NCBI GenBank assembly: GCA_023142805.1
Contig: JAGLIU010000199.1
Location: 1-13,992, forward strand
Source of the DNA: Candidatus Omnitrophota bacterium
GTDB taxonomy: Bacteria; Omnitrophota; Gorgyraeia; Tantalellales; Tantalellaceae
Reading direction: 5' to 3'
Length of the DNA stretch: 13,992 bases
The stretch's first letter is position 1; each line of letters begins with the position of its first letter. The notes under the pieces were generated by a model. That model was given only the letters and a program-made list of their open reading frames with translations, searched no databases and had not been told where the DNA came from. Of this stretch, positions 6,201 through 12,954 are shown piece by piece. The position numbers and the translations under genes were made by a program.

Positions 6201-8943
6201 TATTCTCATCCGAGAGAGCTCTAACCCTTCCGGACTTTTCCTGAACCAATCTCCCGGAGGAAGATATAACTACCTGATCCGGATTCAACAATGTTTCACC
6301 CTCCACTATATCTTCTGTACTATAAAATGTCCTTATCTTATTCTCAAGAAAAAACCGCTTCTTAACCTCTTTCTTGGTTTCATAAACCTGCTCAGGTGTC
6401 GGATGTTCCACATCAACATCATTTCCATACAATTCTTTCATAATTCCCCTGAAATACATCGCGGTCCTTTCTCTGTCATCCGCGTTGGAAATAGCGAGAA
6501 GCTTCACAAATACTCCCATTTTCCTGAAAAGTTTATAAAGCCATCCAGCGGTGGTACTGTTACTCCACGTGTCGAACGGCGCGACTTCGTCACGGTGCAT
6601 CTTAGCCACTCCATTATGCCCATCAGAGAACCTTACACCCCCTGAGGCCATATCGTAGACATAATTGTCACCGTCCATCCACCTCCTGAACATTTCCCTA
6701 TATTCCGGTTTTTGAGGTATCCCCATAAAATTGAGAACATTATCTCCGTATCCGTCATGAATCCCATAACATTTCCTGTTATTGTACGTATGAGTAGTAA
6801 AAAACAATATCCCGTCCTCCAGTACCGGGTCTATCTCATAACGGGGGTCATTTTCGTGTTTTTCTATTTCTTCGTCCAATAACATCCTTTTGTAAACGCC
6901 GACCAACGCGGTCTGAGAATCATTTGTATGCATTACAGGCACCAGCCATTTTTCCCCTTTGGATTCCTTTTCCTTTCTCTCTTCGTTCTCCACATATCTG
7001 ACAAATTCAAGTGAGGCTTTTGAGATGAACACTGAAAACTGCTCCCACGTGGGTACTTCGGGAGTAGAATCAGGATCCGCTTCATTTTTGTAATTATAGA
7101 GCGAATGAGTATAATAGCTATCCGCTCCCTTGCTCTCAGGAACATCTTCTATCATGTATGATTCTATGCCTAAACTGTTTGTACCTTTAAAAACTCGAAA
7201 TTTAACCGTTTTTGTCCCCACCGTTACCTCAAAATCTTTACCGTCTTTCCTCTTAACCTCTTCCAGAGACTGAACAGGATGGGTAACATCTTTTGTATAG
7301 TCCAAAGGCGCTAATGTTCCGTCCGCGCTCACGCGATTTTTGTATTTCGGTTCAATATGACGAAGCCGCACATCCGAAAGACCGATAAGATCCAATATTG
7401 CCTTGCCGTGATACTGCATGACTCTGGCTAACCCCCCCGCTTCATGCCATATCTCCGGAGATATCTGCCATAAGGACCTGCCTAAAAGCTCCGGGGCGTT
7501 TTCCTCAACCCAATTCCCCATTTCCTTTTTTAGCATTTCAACATCCGCGACCAAAAGTAAAATATCATCCACTATTATCTGACCACGATATCCTTTTTCC
7601 TTGGCCTCTTTACTCGTCACACGTCTAATAAACTCTTCCTGTTTTTCCTTGGCAAGAAGAGCGAAAGCCTTCTTAAGAGGATAACTTCTTTCTACCGGAT
7701 ACAACTCCTGCCCTAAACAAACTTTATTACACACGGACAGAAATTGGAACAGATCTTTATTATCTTTTTTGTCAAGAGCTCTATCAAGTTGTTTAAGTAG
7801 AAAAGCGGCATCACCCTTTCCATCAAAAGCGCTTTTTATCGTTTCGAATTTTTTAGCCGCGGGTTTAATGGCTTCAAGAACCGCCGCTACTTCTTTCTCA
7901 TCATGCTCTAATCCTCGTAAATGTCTCAATTCATCATTATCAATGATCCTTCTCCAAATATCTTCATTCCCGTTCTCAAGCATATACTCAAGTAACGCGC
8001 CGCCAACATAAACAGAACTTGACGTAACACTGGCATGAACGAAATTTGAGTGGCTAACCTTACCTTTCCACCCCAAAGCCGCGCCGCTTAATACAGCTTT
8101 AATCCTCATAGGCCTCCCGCCTATACGATACTTATCCATCTTTAGATAATTTTTAAGTTTTTCTATTTTTTCATTGGATAAAAGCTGCCGAAGATCCATT
8201 TCCACCCCAAGCCATAGCTCATTATATTCTTCAGACGACATAGACACCGACTTATACTCTTCGGTCCAATGTACCTTATTGCCCTTCAGTTCCCCCTTCT
8301 CATCAAGATATATTTCTACGACCTTGCCTTCTTTTATAAGATCAACAATTATCGGTTCTGTAGGCGGAGCATTTAACCCTTTTATGTCCCGATCGGAAGA
8401 AATGATCAGATCACTTTCATCTTTTTCAATTTTTATCGCGTAAGGATTGACTATCTGCCAACCATCATGATCTTCTTTTTCTTCAATATTCATCTTACGT
8501 ATCCGAGCGGTTCTCTCTTCATAATTTTTCTCGAAAGGAATATGAACAACACCCTTTTCTCTTAAAAACTTAACCTCTCCCAGATCTATTTCAAGACCTT
8601 TAAGAAACTCAGAATCCCATCCAAAATCCTCCATTAACTTTTTAATAAGTGTCCGGCTATTATTTTCCCCTTTTCCGGAAAGAAAATGATCCGCGATAGA
8701 TATCATCACCGATAACTGCTTCATATCCATCATTTTGTCTTGTCTTGAACTTTCAAATTCACTGGTAAGAGAAGTCACTTGTGATATTAAAGGAGGGCTG
8801 AGTGTGTCTTTTATGGGAATATCTAACGCGAATGTACTATTTGTTATCAAAAACGAAAATAGGAGAAAATAAACAAAGCTTTTCGAAACAAGCCTCCGAC
8901 TCCCCCTCATAAACGTTTTATAGTTTTTTGTTATCACAAGCAT
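3241..8943 (-). CDS. Giant exported protein: phosphorylase-like GT-B domain plus degenerate PGI-type cupin
   Basis: 1900 residues, function unknown. A signal peptide is visible: basic start, hydrophobic 'FVYFLLFSFLIT' (23-34), likely cut after Ala39 (STFA|LD), then 'DTLSPP'. Residues ~40-490 are unknown; a Glu338/His341/His347/Asp348 cluster might bind metal. Residues ~495-1090 follow the GT-B layout of glycogen phosphorylase: 'GGLARVMQYHG' (503 on), 'HNGVAKMH' (776-783, compare VNGVAxxH), 'SGRLVQEK' (near 898), and 'TEAAGYTEQDVSVCGGL', which aligns without gaps to the family's PLP-lysine motif (TEASGxxNMKF) but has Asp1004 where the lysine belongs. A charged coiled coil follows (~1110-1140), then a PGI-like cupin (~1335-1500) keeping His1418 but with Gln1420 and Asp1469 at other ligand places, then ~400 unknown residues. 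The first ATG has GAGGG about 7 bases upstream; Met12 has no ribosome site. Family calls rest on remembered motifs. Confidence 0.8.
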   Translation of the reverse strand: MLVITKNYKTFMRGSRRLVSKSFVYFLLFSFLITNSTFALDIPIKDTLSPPLISQVTSLTSEFESSRQDKMMDMKQLSVMISIADHFLSGKGENNSRTLIKKLMEDFGWDSEFLKGLEIDLGEVKFLREKGVVHIPFEKNYEERTARIRKMNIEEKEDHDGWQIVNPYAIKIEKDESDLIISSDRDIKGLNAPPTEPIIVDLIKEGKVVEIYLDEKGELKGNKVHWTEEYKSVSMSSEEYNELWLGVEMDLRQLLSNEKIEKLKNYLKMDKYRIGGRPMRIKAVLSGAALGWKGKVSHSNFVHASVTSSSVYVGGALLEYMLENGNEDIWRRIIDNDELRHLRGLEHDEKEVAAVLEAIKPAAKKFETIKSAFDGKGDAAFLLKQLDRALDKKDNKDLFQFLSVCNKVCLGQELYPVERSYPLKKAFALLAKEKQEEFIRRVTSKEAKEKGYRGQIIVDDILLLVADVEMLKKEMGNWVEENAPELLGRSLWQISPEIWHEAGGLARVMQYHGKAILDLIGLSDVRLRHIEPKYKNRVSADGTLAPLDYTKDVTHPVQSLEEVKRKDGKDFEVTVGTKTVKFRVFKGTNSLGIESYMIEDVPESKGADSYYTHSLYNYKNEADPDSTPEVPTWEQFSVFISKASLEFVRYVENEERKEKESKGEKWLVPVMHTNDSQTALVGVYKRMLLDEEIEKHENDPRYEIDPVLEDGILFFTTHTYNNRKCYGIHDGYGDNVLNFMGIPQKPEYREMFRRWMDGDNYVYDMASGGVRFSDGHNGVAKMHRDEVAPFDTWSNSTTAGWLYKLFRKMGVFVKLLAISNADDRERTAMYFRGIMKELYGNDVDVEHPTPEQVYETKKEVKKRFFLENKIRTFYSTEDIVEGETLLNPDQVVISSSGRLVQEKSGRVRALSDENIKEQLKKGAQVVIFGNVQAKIQVSEDIKNGIIRLINEIKEEKKRGIHYPGRLIFVSRFSLKEQRMLLAATDLQICDSDPETEAAGYTEQDVSVCGGLVLAPYRPEQRANNEYGEGLFEAQGLPMRFEVPDPERANVLGNTVVPENASPGAYLKEIMKVIDKYDEGKLMYYQAESVRLSLVLSAYNTGAAYLRSINDTVARKQRRKDKRILERQIKKREQEECEILRHLEVLFAQEDPVKGLVCSISRKVLRGKKEEAIRKMFISETFQGRADKLSVIADVLNGLIDAYMEEKTQGENITSFIGLLKSDSFKLAGAGENRQDISRAIQVMAAQAFSILFWIETGYVESALDMWITTNKEEMVNNIHGDGKESYLSIRHPILEKIEDDLVLKKIENDLEKRSKTKRLFTEIKEAEGEGHPGYFWRGMEFIKKLGDNIFEGFIFNREVFENGKNDMVMYIMNHGIINVPYAMNKITSEGRISTIHDTFFVNDILPGSYQTTSTGAGHFQSKSLDIKQMTEGEAMQVSVLYDESGKIVEVVSYRVSKGDWFFALPGYVDYVVNLGGARFTDMSINVCAKDVIRLNPYVKELVKDSLRDQGYTEEIETVDISVLEEKLSEVLARMNDAVKVKAKHAPYVGARLKGDLTIINTMENTDLNSISLNRSKSYLNEVFGKKTLLLAAYKDFDEKEVSDIITQFTNAYREARTDAVNRREVCKATPLSEAIAIAQDDGTKNNGTELLKKHDGLYTFIDDTAEFVISKLSSAGQRDKLIRIPVEEIDFIGIESIRGFLEGLQNTEYGYIELFSVENPTKGFSEKDYKKYGLTKKLLPKRFKSSRANTVTVTPVFKGDQFATGGNTSTNDWGIGDMDPNDTIITPVGLNYDRGGILRSVFLGVCLSEIAEKEYKEENVFVAYTLLQIARLCFSSGIDPRDFDLTEQDLVNMAMAPVDSKKREWLDSFNKFLELLPIFPVDTEELRNVYEHARKALIRA

Positions 8944-9014
8944 GATACCATCCCTCTTTCTATCCTTTTCCTATATAGCGTTAATAGCCCGAGATCATAT
9001 CTTTTTCTAACTAC

Positions 9015-9043
9015 ATGATAACATAAACCCCATAATTAATCAA
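9015..9043 (-). promoter_or_regulatory. Promoter of the giant exported-protein gene
   Basis: Minus strand: -35 TTGATT (9038-9043), 17-base spacer, -10 TATCAT (9015-9020, five of six). Predicted start near 9008, leaving a leader of about 65 bases. The left end of the RAYT element is only 15 bases upstream of the -35, so the insertion leaves this promoter intact but may have removed upstream control sequence or an operon link with the Asp-box gene. Confidence 0.55.
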
Positions 9044-9058
9044 TAAAAAAGCTAGTTT

Positions 9059-9080
9059 TAAATGGGGACAGCGCCCTATT
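9059..9080 (+). repeat. RAYT element left terminal inverted repeat
   Basis: Begins TAAATGGGGACAGCGCCC and continues CTATT. It is the exact reverse complement of 9802-9823. The GGGGACAGCGCCC core is itself an imperfect palindrome able to form a short hairpin, as REP sequences recognised by RAYTs do. Confidence 0.85.
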
Positions 9081-9105
9081 ATTAGCTAAATAAAAACTTT
9101 GATCT

Positions 9106-9777
9106 TCACAACAATGGTCTTCCTTTCCTTAATATATGAACTCTTTTTCCATACACCTTTTCTAGCTTCCTGATAAAGTTCTTATCCCCTAGTGGTTTTC
9201 CTGTTCTAGTATGTTTTCTGATCAACTCTGCCTCTGTATCTTTTTTTTCACCAGCCACGTCAAGATATTGCTGCCAATCATTGATTTCTATAAATTTTTT
9301 ATTCTCACATAAAGACAAGACACCTTTTTCTTTGTTCCCACTGACATGAAACTTTGCGCTGCTCCACTCCCAATCTTTCGCGTTTCCTACCATATTCGCT
9401 CTAACAGGATTATTTTCTACATACCGTATCGCAGAATAAAGATGGGGTTCATCTAATGAACAAGAATAGAATCTACTCTGCCATAAATGTCCTTTTCTTT
9501 CGTGTTTTTTATTAAAATATTGCGCGTATCTCATATGAGAAACATTAAAAGTCATTGCCAACGAATTGCTTTCACGAGGAATAACAATAAAATGTACATG
9601 ATTGGGCATAAGACAATACGCCACTATCTCTGTTTTATATTCATTTTTGTATTTTTCCAACCAGCTAAGATATCTGATATAATCGTCTCTTTTCTTGAAT
9701 GTCACCTGCTTGTAATTTCCTCTTTGTGTAACATGATGTGGTACACCCACCACTACTATTCGCGCTACCCTTGGCAT
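9106..9777 (-). CDS. REP-associated tyrosine transposase (RAYT), HUH/Y1 family
   Basis: 223 residues, a full-length IS200-like/RAYT transposase that nicks single-stranded DNA at REP hairpins through a covalent Tyr-DNA link. The N-terminus 'MPRVARIVVVGVPHHVTQRG' is diagnostic. The HUH metal site is His60-Val61-His62 in 'CLMPNHVHFIV'. 'HLWQSRFYSC' (about 98-107) and 'YVENNPVRANMV' supply the conserved second half with candidate catalytic Tyr. The C-terminal 'RKHTRTGKPLGDKNFIRKLEKVYG' and final 'KGRP' are also typical. GGGAG four bases before the ATG supports the start. The gene overlaps the end of the upstream reading frame by 13 bases only because the insertion created that overlap. No frameshift or stop interrupts it. 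Confidence 0.93.
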   Translation of the reverse strand: MPRVARIVVVGVPHHVTQRGNYKQVTFKKRDDYIRYLSWLEKYKNEYKTEIVAYCLMPNHVHFIVIPRESNSLAMTFNVSHMRYAQYFNKKHERKGHLWQSRFYSCSLDEPHLYSAIRYVENNPVRANMVGNAKDWEWSSAKFHVSGNKEKGVLSLCENKKFIEINDWQQYLDVAGEKKDTEAELIRKHTRTGKPLGDKNFIRKLEKVYGKRVHILRKGRPLL

Positions 9778-11327
9778 ATAACTCCCTTTTTATTCTTTAA
9801 CAATAGGGCGCTGTCCCCATTTATTGATGAAAATTTGCCTCCTGTGAGGGCATCTAAATAAGCTGTTAATTCCTCCAATCTGAGCATTTTATCGAATAAA
9901 ATTGTTCTTAATGTTTTAACATCTTCGGTATTTCTTTTTATTTCATTAACCCTTGCAATAAGTTTTTTTCTTTCAAAATAAAGCCTTGTAACGTCCTCAA
10001 GTATCTCATCTCTGAGCTGCACCATAAGCTTGCTTCTCACGTCTATTGCAGTCTGTGCGTCGTTCCAGACAAGATCGGACAGATCCCAGGTTAAATCGAT
10101 ATCCCAATCATTATCAACTTCCTTTGGCCCGATCATCACATAAGACTTTGTGGCACTCGTATATATCTCGGATTTGTCATCTATGGATTCAGAAAATCCT
10201 ACACTAAGCTTGGGAAGTAGCGCTTTCCACTTGGCCCCTTCTCTCCATTTTTTTATCTTTTCAGGACTTACCTCCGCGTATTCTATCGCCATTTTCTGCG
10301 TTTCTGTTACAGTCGGCCCGAATATTTCTGTCACTATTGAGCAAATACTCTTCTCGTCATCGTTGATCCTCAAAACACAAATAGACCTTTCCCCTCCTAC
10401 CCATATGCTATTGTCTTGAACTTCCAGAAAAACAATGTCTCCGCCTGAGGTTTCCTGCTGTAATACCATTTTCCAGCTTTTTAAATTTCTGTCATACTTG
10501 AAAACTTTTCGATCAGTCGCCGCAAAAATATAACCCTTACATTGTACCGCGTACTTAACGCTTGTACTTGGAAGCCCCCTGGTATCGACCCGTTCAAAAG
10601 ACATGCTTTTATTCCTTTTTAAAAAAATGGCTTCTCTGGTTATTATAATACTTTTGCCAAAAAAAGATGAATAATCAATATACACCGGAGGTAAAGTAAC
10701 TTCTTCATTTTCTTCTACATCTCCATATTCATCTCCCCTTATAAATGTTCTTTTACTCCACTTTTCACCATGATCAGAAGAAACAAAAACCTTTCCACGT
10801 GAAACAAGTATAATATCCCCATCATCCCATCCCACACTATCTATTGGCGTACGGATAAACTTGGGCGTAATATTTTCAACAATATTATTGACAACAAGAA
10901 GAAGTGACGTTTCTGACCAGGTAAGCATCTTTTCTTCCACAGTTTTCTTGTAAAAAATCGCTATGCCCGCAAGGTCTTTTTGATCTAAAAGCTTTCTTCG
11001 TTCATTATCAACGTTCAGTACCTCAATCCCTCCGGATGATACAAGATATAAGCTATTTTTTCCGGACGCTATTTTCCTTAAAAGACCTGATCCTGATTGT
11101 TTCTCTAACTCTTCCCAATTTTCTCCGAAAAACTTAGTTTTATAAATTCCTTTCTCTGACAAAACATAAAAAATTGTTCCATCCCCAGAGACTGAGGCAT
11201 CTAACATCCTGCCCATAATAGCGTTATACACATTATCTCTTTTTCCCTCAAAAGCACTTGATCCGGATTCTAGAGTCACTGTATACACCAGAACAAACAA
11301 TATAATTTTAAAATATTTCCCTATCAT
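9765..11327 (-). CDS. Exported Asp-box (BNR-type) repeat protein with C-terminal coiled coil; 3' end altered by RAYT insertion
   Basis: 520 residues, function unknown. Signal peptide: 'KYFKIILFVLVYTVTL' then likely cleavage at SSA25|F26. The first ~350 residues are beta-rich, propeller-like repeats; one exact Asp box S-x-D-x-G-x-x-W is 'SSDHGEKW' (183-190) and a looser one is 'SEKGIYKTKFFGENWEEL' (58-74), as in exported Ycf48/BNR-type proteins. Residues ~370-425 hold Trp-rich strands ('DWDIDLTWDLSDLVWND'); ~430-500 form a charged helix ending 'LEELTAYLDALTGGKFSS'. From about residue 502 the frame enters the RAYT repeat, so the last ~19 residues (NGDSALLL... onward) come from mobile DNA; the native C-terminus is probably close to Ser501. 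GGGGGAG upstream of the ATG fixes the start. The family is not named with certainty; an envelope or secretion role is a guess. Confidence 0.8.
   Translation of the reverse strand: MIGKYFKIILFVLVYTVTLESGSSAFEGKRDNVYNAIMGRMLDASVSGDGTIFYVLSEKGIYKTKFFGENWEELEKQSGSGLLRKIASGKNSLYLVSSGGIEVLNVDNERRKLLDQKDLAGIAIFYKKTVEEKMLTWSETSLLLVVNNIVENITPKFIRTPIDSVGWDDGDIILVSRGKVFVSSDHGEKWSKRTFIRGDEYGDVEENEEVTLPPVYIDYSSFFGKSIIITREAIFLKRNKSMSFERVDTRGLPSTSVKYAVQCKGYIFAATDRKVFKYDRNLKSWKMVLQQETSGGDIVFLEVQDNSIWVGGERSICVLRINDDEKSICSIVTEIFGPTVTETQKMAIEYAEVSPEKIKKWREGAKWKALLPKLSVGFSESIDDKSEIYTSATKSYVMIGPKEVDNDWDIDLTWDLSDLVWNDAQTAIDVRSKLMVQLRDEILEDVTRLYFERKKLIARVNEIKRNTEDVKTLRTILFDKMLRLEELTAYLDALTGGKFSSINGDSALLLKNKKGVICQG
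9802..9823 (-). repeat. RAYT element right terminal inverted repeat
   Basis: Exact reverse complement of 9059-9080. It is translated in the tail of the Asp-box protein frame (residues 502 onward) and lies just upstream of the transposase ribosome site, 25 bases before its ATG. Confidence 0.85.
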
Positions 11328-11361
11328 ATCACTCCCCCTATATTTCCGTTCTTACATATTC

Positions 11362-11391
11362 ACAATAATTCTGATAAAATATTTTCGTCAA
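11362..11391 (-). promoter_or_regulatory. Probable promoter of the Asp-box protein gene
   Basis: Minus strand: -35 TTGACG (11386-11391, five of six), 18-base spacer, -10 TATTGT (11362-11367, four of six). Predicted start near 11355, about 28 bases before the ATG, which is compatible with the ribosome site at about 11334-11340. Confidence 0.45.
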
Positions 11392-11396
11392 TAATA

Positions 11397-11424
11397 ACGC
11401 AAGTCCATTTCAGGATTTTTGCGT
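11397..11424 (+). other. Stem-loop preceding the terminator hairpin
   Basis: ACGCAA (11397-11402) pairs with TTGCGT (11419-11424); inside, TCC can pair with GGA around a six-base loop. It stands six bases before the intrinsic terminator, so the two would fold as consecutive hairpins on a plus-strand transcript, an arrangement seen in short regulatory RNAs and attenuators. Confidence 0.4.
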
Positions 11425-11430
11425 GAAAAG

Positions 11431-11467
11431 GCGGGTGATATGTCCCTACCCTCACCCGCTTTTTATT
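11431..11467 (+). terminator. Intrinsic terminator without an upstream plus-strand gene
   Basis: GCGGGTGA (11431-11438) and TCACCCGC (11452-11459) form a perfect, G/C-rich 8-bp stem with a 13-base loop, followed by TTTTTATT. Preceding A residues pair with part of the U-run, so the minus-strand copy also has a short T-run (CCTTTTC) and could stop transcription the other way. It lies upstream of both divergent genes rather than after one. Confidence 0.7.
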
Positions 11468-11579
11468 ATAACCATGTTTTGATTTTTTGTCAATTTATAC
11501 TTAGTTTTTCATCATGCGAGAATCAAGCCCCTTTTTCTTTTTCCTTGTCAATAACCCCCGCACTTGGTATATTGGTTTT

Positions 11580-11585
11580 TATAAT
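11580..11585 (+). promoter_or_regulatory. Candidate -10 element for the GH1 gene
   Basis: A perfect TATAAT 37 bases before the GH1 ATG. No good -35 hexamer is found 16-18 bases upstream (CCCGCA there), so activation by a regulator or a different promoter is possible. Weak call in an A/T-rich region. Confidence 0.25.
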
Positions 11586-11621
11586 TTTTTCAACCAAATG
11601 ATTAAATGATAATATGATAAT

Positions 11622-12914
11622 ATGAAAAACATGCAACATTCTTTTTCTCCCGATTTCTTCTGGGGAGCTTCAACTTCTTCCCATCAAGTGGAGGGAAATA
11701 ATCTTTTCAATGATTGGTGGCACTGGGAAAATAAGGGCAAACTTCCTTCTTCCGGCAACGCGTGCGATCACTACCACCTCTATAAAAATGATTTCAAATT
11801 AGCCAAAGATATGGGACACAATACTCACCGATTGGGAATTGAATGGAGCCGTGTCGCAAAGGACGAAAAGACCTGGAATGAGTCGGAATGGACCCATTAT
11901 AAAAATGTTATAAACGAATTGATCGCGCTTAACATTAAACCCATTGTAACACTTAATCATTTCACAATACCCGTATGGTTCATGAACAAAGGTGGCTGGT
12001 TAGACAAAAACTCCTGTGAATATTTCACGCAATTTGCCGTCAAGTCTATGGAAAAATTGGGTGACAAAGTTGAGTACTGGATCACGATAAATGAACCTAA
12101 TATACTGGCGATTTTAGGGTATTATTTTGGACAATGGCCTCCATTCAAACACAATTTTAATGACACACTTACCGTTCTAAAAAATATGTTAAAAGCCCAT
12201 GCTCTTGCCTATAAAATGATGAACGAATTCGCGAAAAACAACAGTGGAACCCTTTCCCCCAAAATAGGGATCGCTAAGGCCGTCACAGCGTTCCATCCAT
12301 GTTCACTTTTCTCCTTCAAGGATCGGCTCGCCGCGCATTCCAGAAATATATTCCATAACCATAGTTTCATCAAATCTCTTGTTAAAGGCAAAATTTTTCT
12401 TCCTAGGATCAAACAAGAAAAACTTATACAAAAGAATACTATCGATTTTATCGGACTTAATTATTATTTTCGGCAGTTCATCCGACACAAAAAACATTGC
12501 ACAAAGAACCATTTTGGAGAAGTTGGAGAAGTATGTTCTCCCGAGCATCACCCTAAAGCCGGAAAAACTACAGATATGGGTTGGGAAATATATCCCGCGG
12601 GGTTATATGAAATTCTGAAAGAACTTTCCGTATACAAAAAACCTATGATCATAACTGAAAACGGTCTCGCGACCAAAGATGATACCTTGCGAAGAAATTA
12701 TATACACAATCATCTTATTCAAATACGTAAAGCTATAAAACGAGGTATCCCGGTAAAAGGTTATTTACATTGGTCCTTATTAGACAACTTCGAATGGGCC
12801 GAAGGATTTAGTAAGCGTTTTGGCCTGATAGGTGTTGATTATCTCACCCAGAAACGCGTTGTAAAAGACTCCGCGAAATATTATGAATTTTTAATTCGTA
12901 CAAGAAAAATTTAA
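11622..12914 (+). CDS. Glycoside hydrolase family 1 beta-glycosidase
   Basis: Retaining beta-glucosidase/beta-galactosidase type enzyme that releases sugars from beta-linked disaccharides or glycosides; no signal peptide, so cytoplasmic. 430 residues, normal GH1 length, (beta/alpha)8 fold. Landmarks: N-terminal 'FFWGASTSSHQVEGN' with the glycone-binding Gln22, 'TLNHFTIPVWF' (110-120), acid/base Glu158 in 'YWITINEPN', nucleophile Glu346 in 'MIITENGLA', and 'HWSLLDNFEWAEGF' near the end. The Glu-Trp there, in place of the Ser/Lys/Tyr phosphate site, argues against a 6-phospho-glycosidase. The 'NNLFNDWWHWE' start is like a subgroup shared with thermophile and archaeal-type members. No Shine-Dalgarno sequence precedes ATG 11622; ATG 11631 is an alternative. 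It converges with the aldo/keto reductase gene. Confidence 0.94.
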   Translation: MKNMQHSFSPDFFWGASTSSHQVEGNNLFNDWWHWENKGKLPSSGNACDHYHLYKNDFKLAKDMGHNTHRLGIEWSRVAKDEKTWNESEWTHYKNVINELIALNIKPIVTLNHFTIPVWFMNKGGWLDKNSCEYFTQFAVKSMEKLGDKVEYWITINEPNILAILGYYFGQWPPFKHNFNDTLTVLKNMLKAHALAYKMMNEFAKNNSGTLSPKIGIAKAVTAFHPCSLFSFKDRLAAHSRNIFHNHSFIKSLVKGKIFLPRIKQEKLIQKNTIDFIGLNYYFRQFIRHKKHCTKNHFGEVGEVCSPEHHPKAGKTTDMGWEIYPAGLYEILKELSVYKKPMIITENGLATKDDTLRRNYIHNHLIQIRKAIKRGIPVKGYLHWSLLDNFEWAEGFSKRFGLIGVDYLTQKRVVKDSAKYYEFLIRTRKI

Positions 12915-12954
12915 ACCACAAGACAAAGAAACGCTCCTTTAGATCGAAGTATTA

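Larger units (their letters stand above)
9059..9823 (-). mobile_element. Complete RAYT element with 22-bp terminal inverted repeats
   Basis: A 765-base unit bounded by perfect 22-bp inverted repeats (9059-9080 and 9802-9823) whose outer part reads TAAATGGGGACAGCGCCC pointing inward. It holds one intact HUH transposase gene. No target-site duplication is visible (left flank CTAGTTT, right flank TTGATGA), as expected for the IS200/RAYT group, which moves by single-strand transfer rather than staggered cuts. The element lies between the giant gene's promoter and the Asp-box protein gene and forms the latter's 3' end. Perfect end identity and an intact gene suggest recent arrival or ongoing activity. 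Confidence 0.85.
11328..11621. other. Divergent intergenic region
   Basis: 294 bases between the minus-strand Asp-box gene and the plus-strand GH1 gene. It holds the putative minus-strand promoter (11362-11391), the two hairpins (11397-11467), and an A/T-rich stretch leading to GH1 with a TATAAT-like -10 at 11580-11585 but no convincing -35. I see no gene in 11468-11621; a 60-codon frame across the terminator lacks a ribosome site and is not credible. Confidence 0.6.

Noticed and set aside
6061..6645. 194-codon plus-strand frame antisense to the giant gene
   Set aside because: It lies wholly inside the well-supported GT-B coding region, has no ribosome site and a low-complexity hydrophobic/aromatic composition typical of antisense frames.
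11419..11601. 60-codon plus-strand frame before GH1
   Set aside because: It starts in the terminator hairpin, has no ribosome site and resembles no protein.
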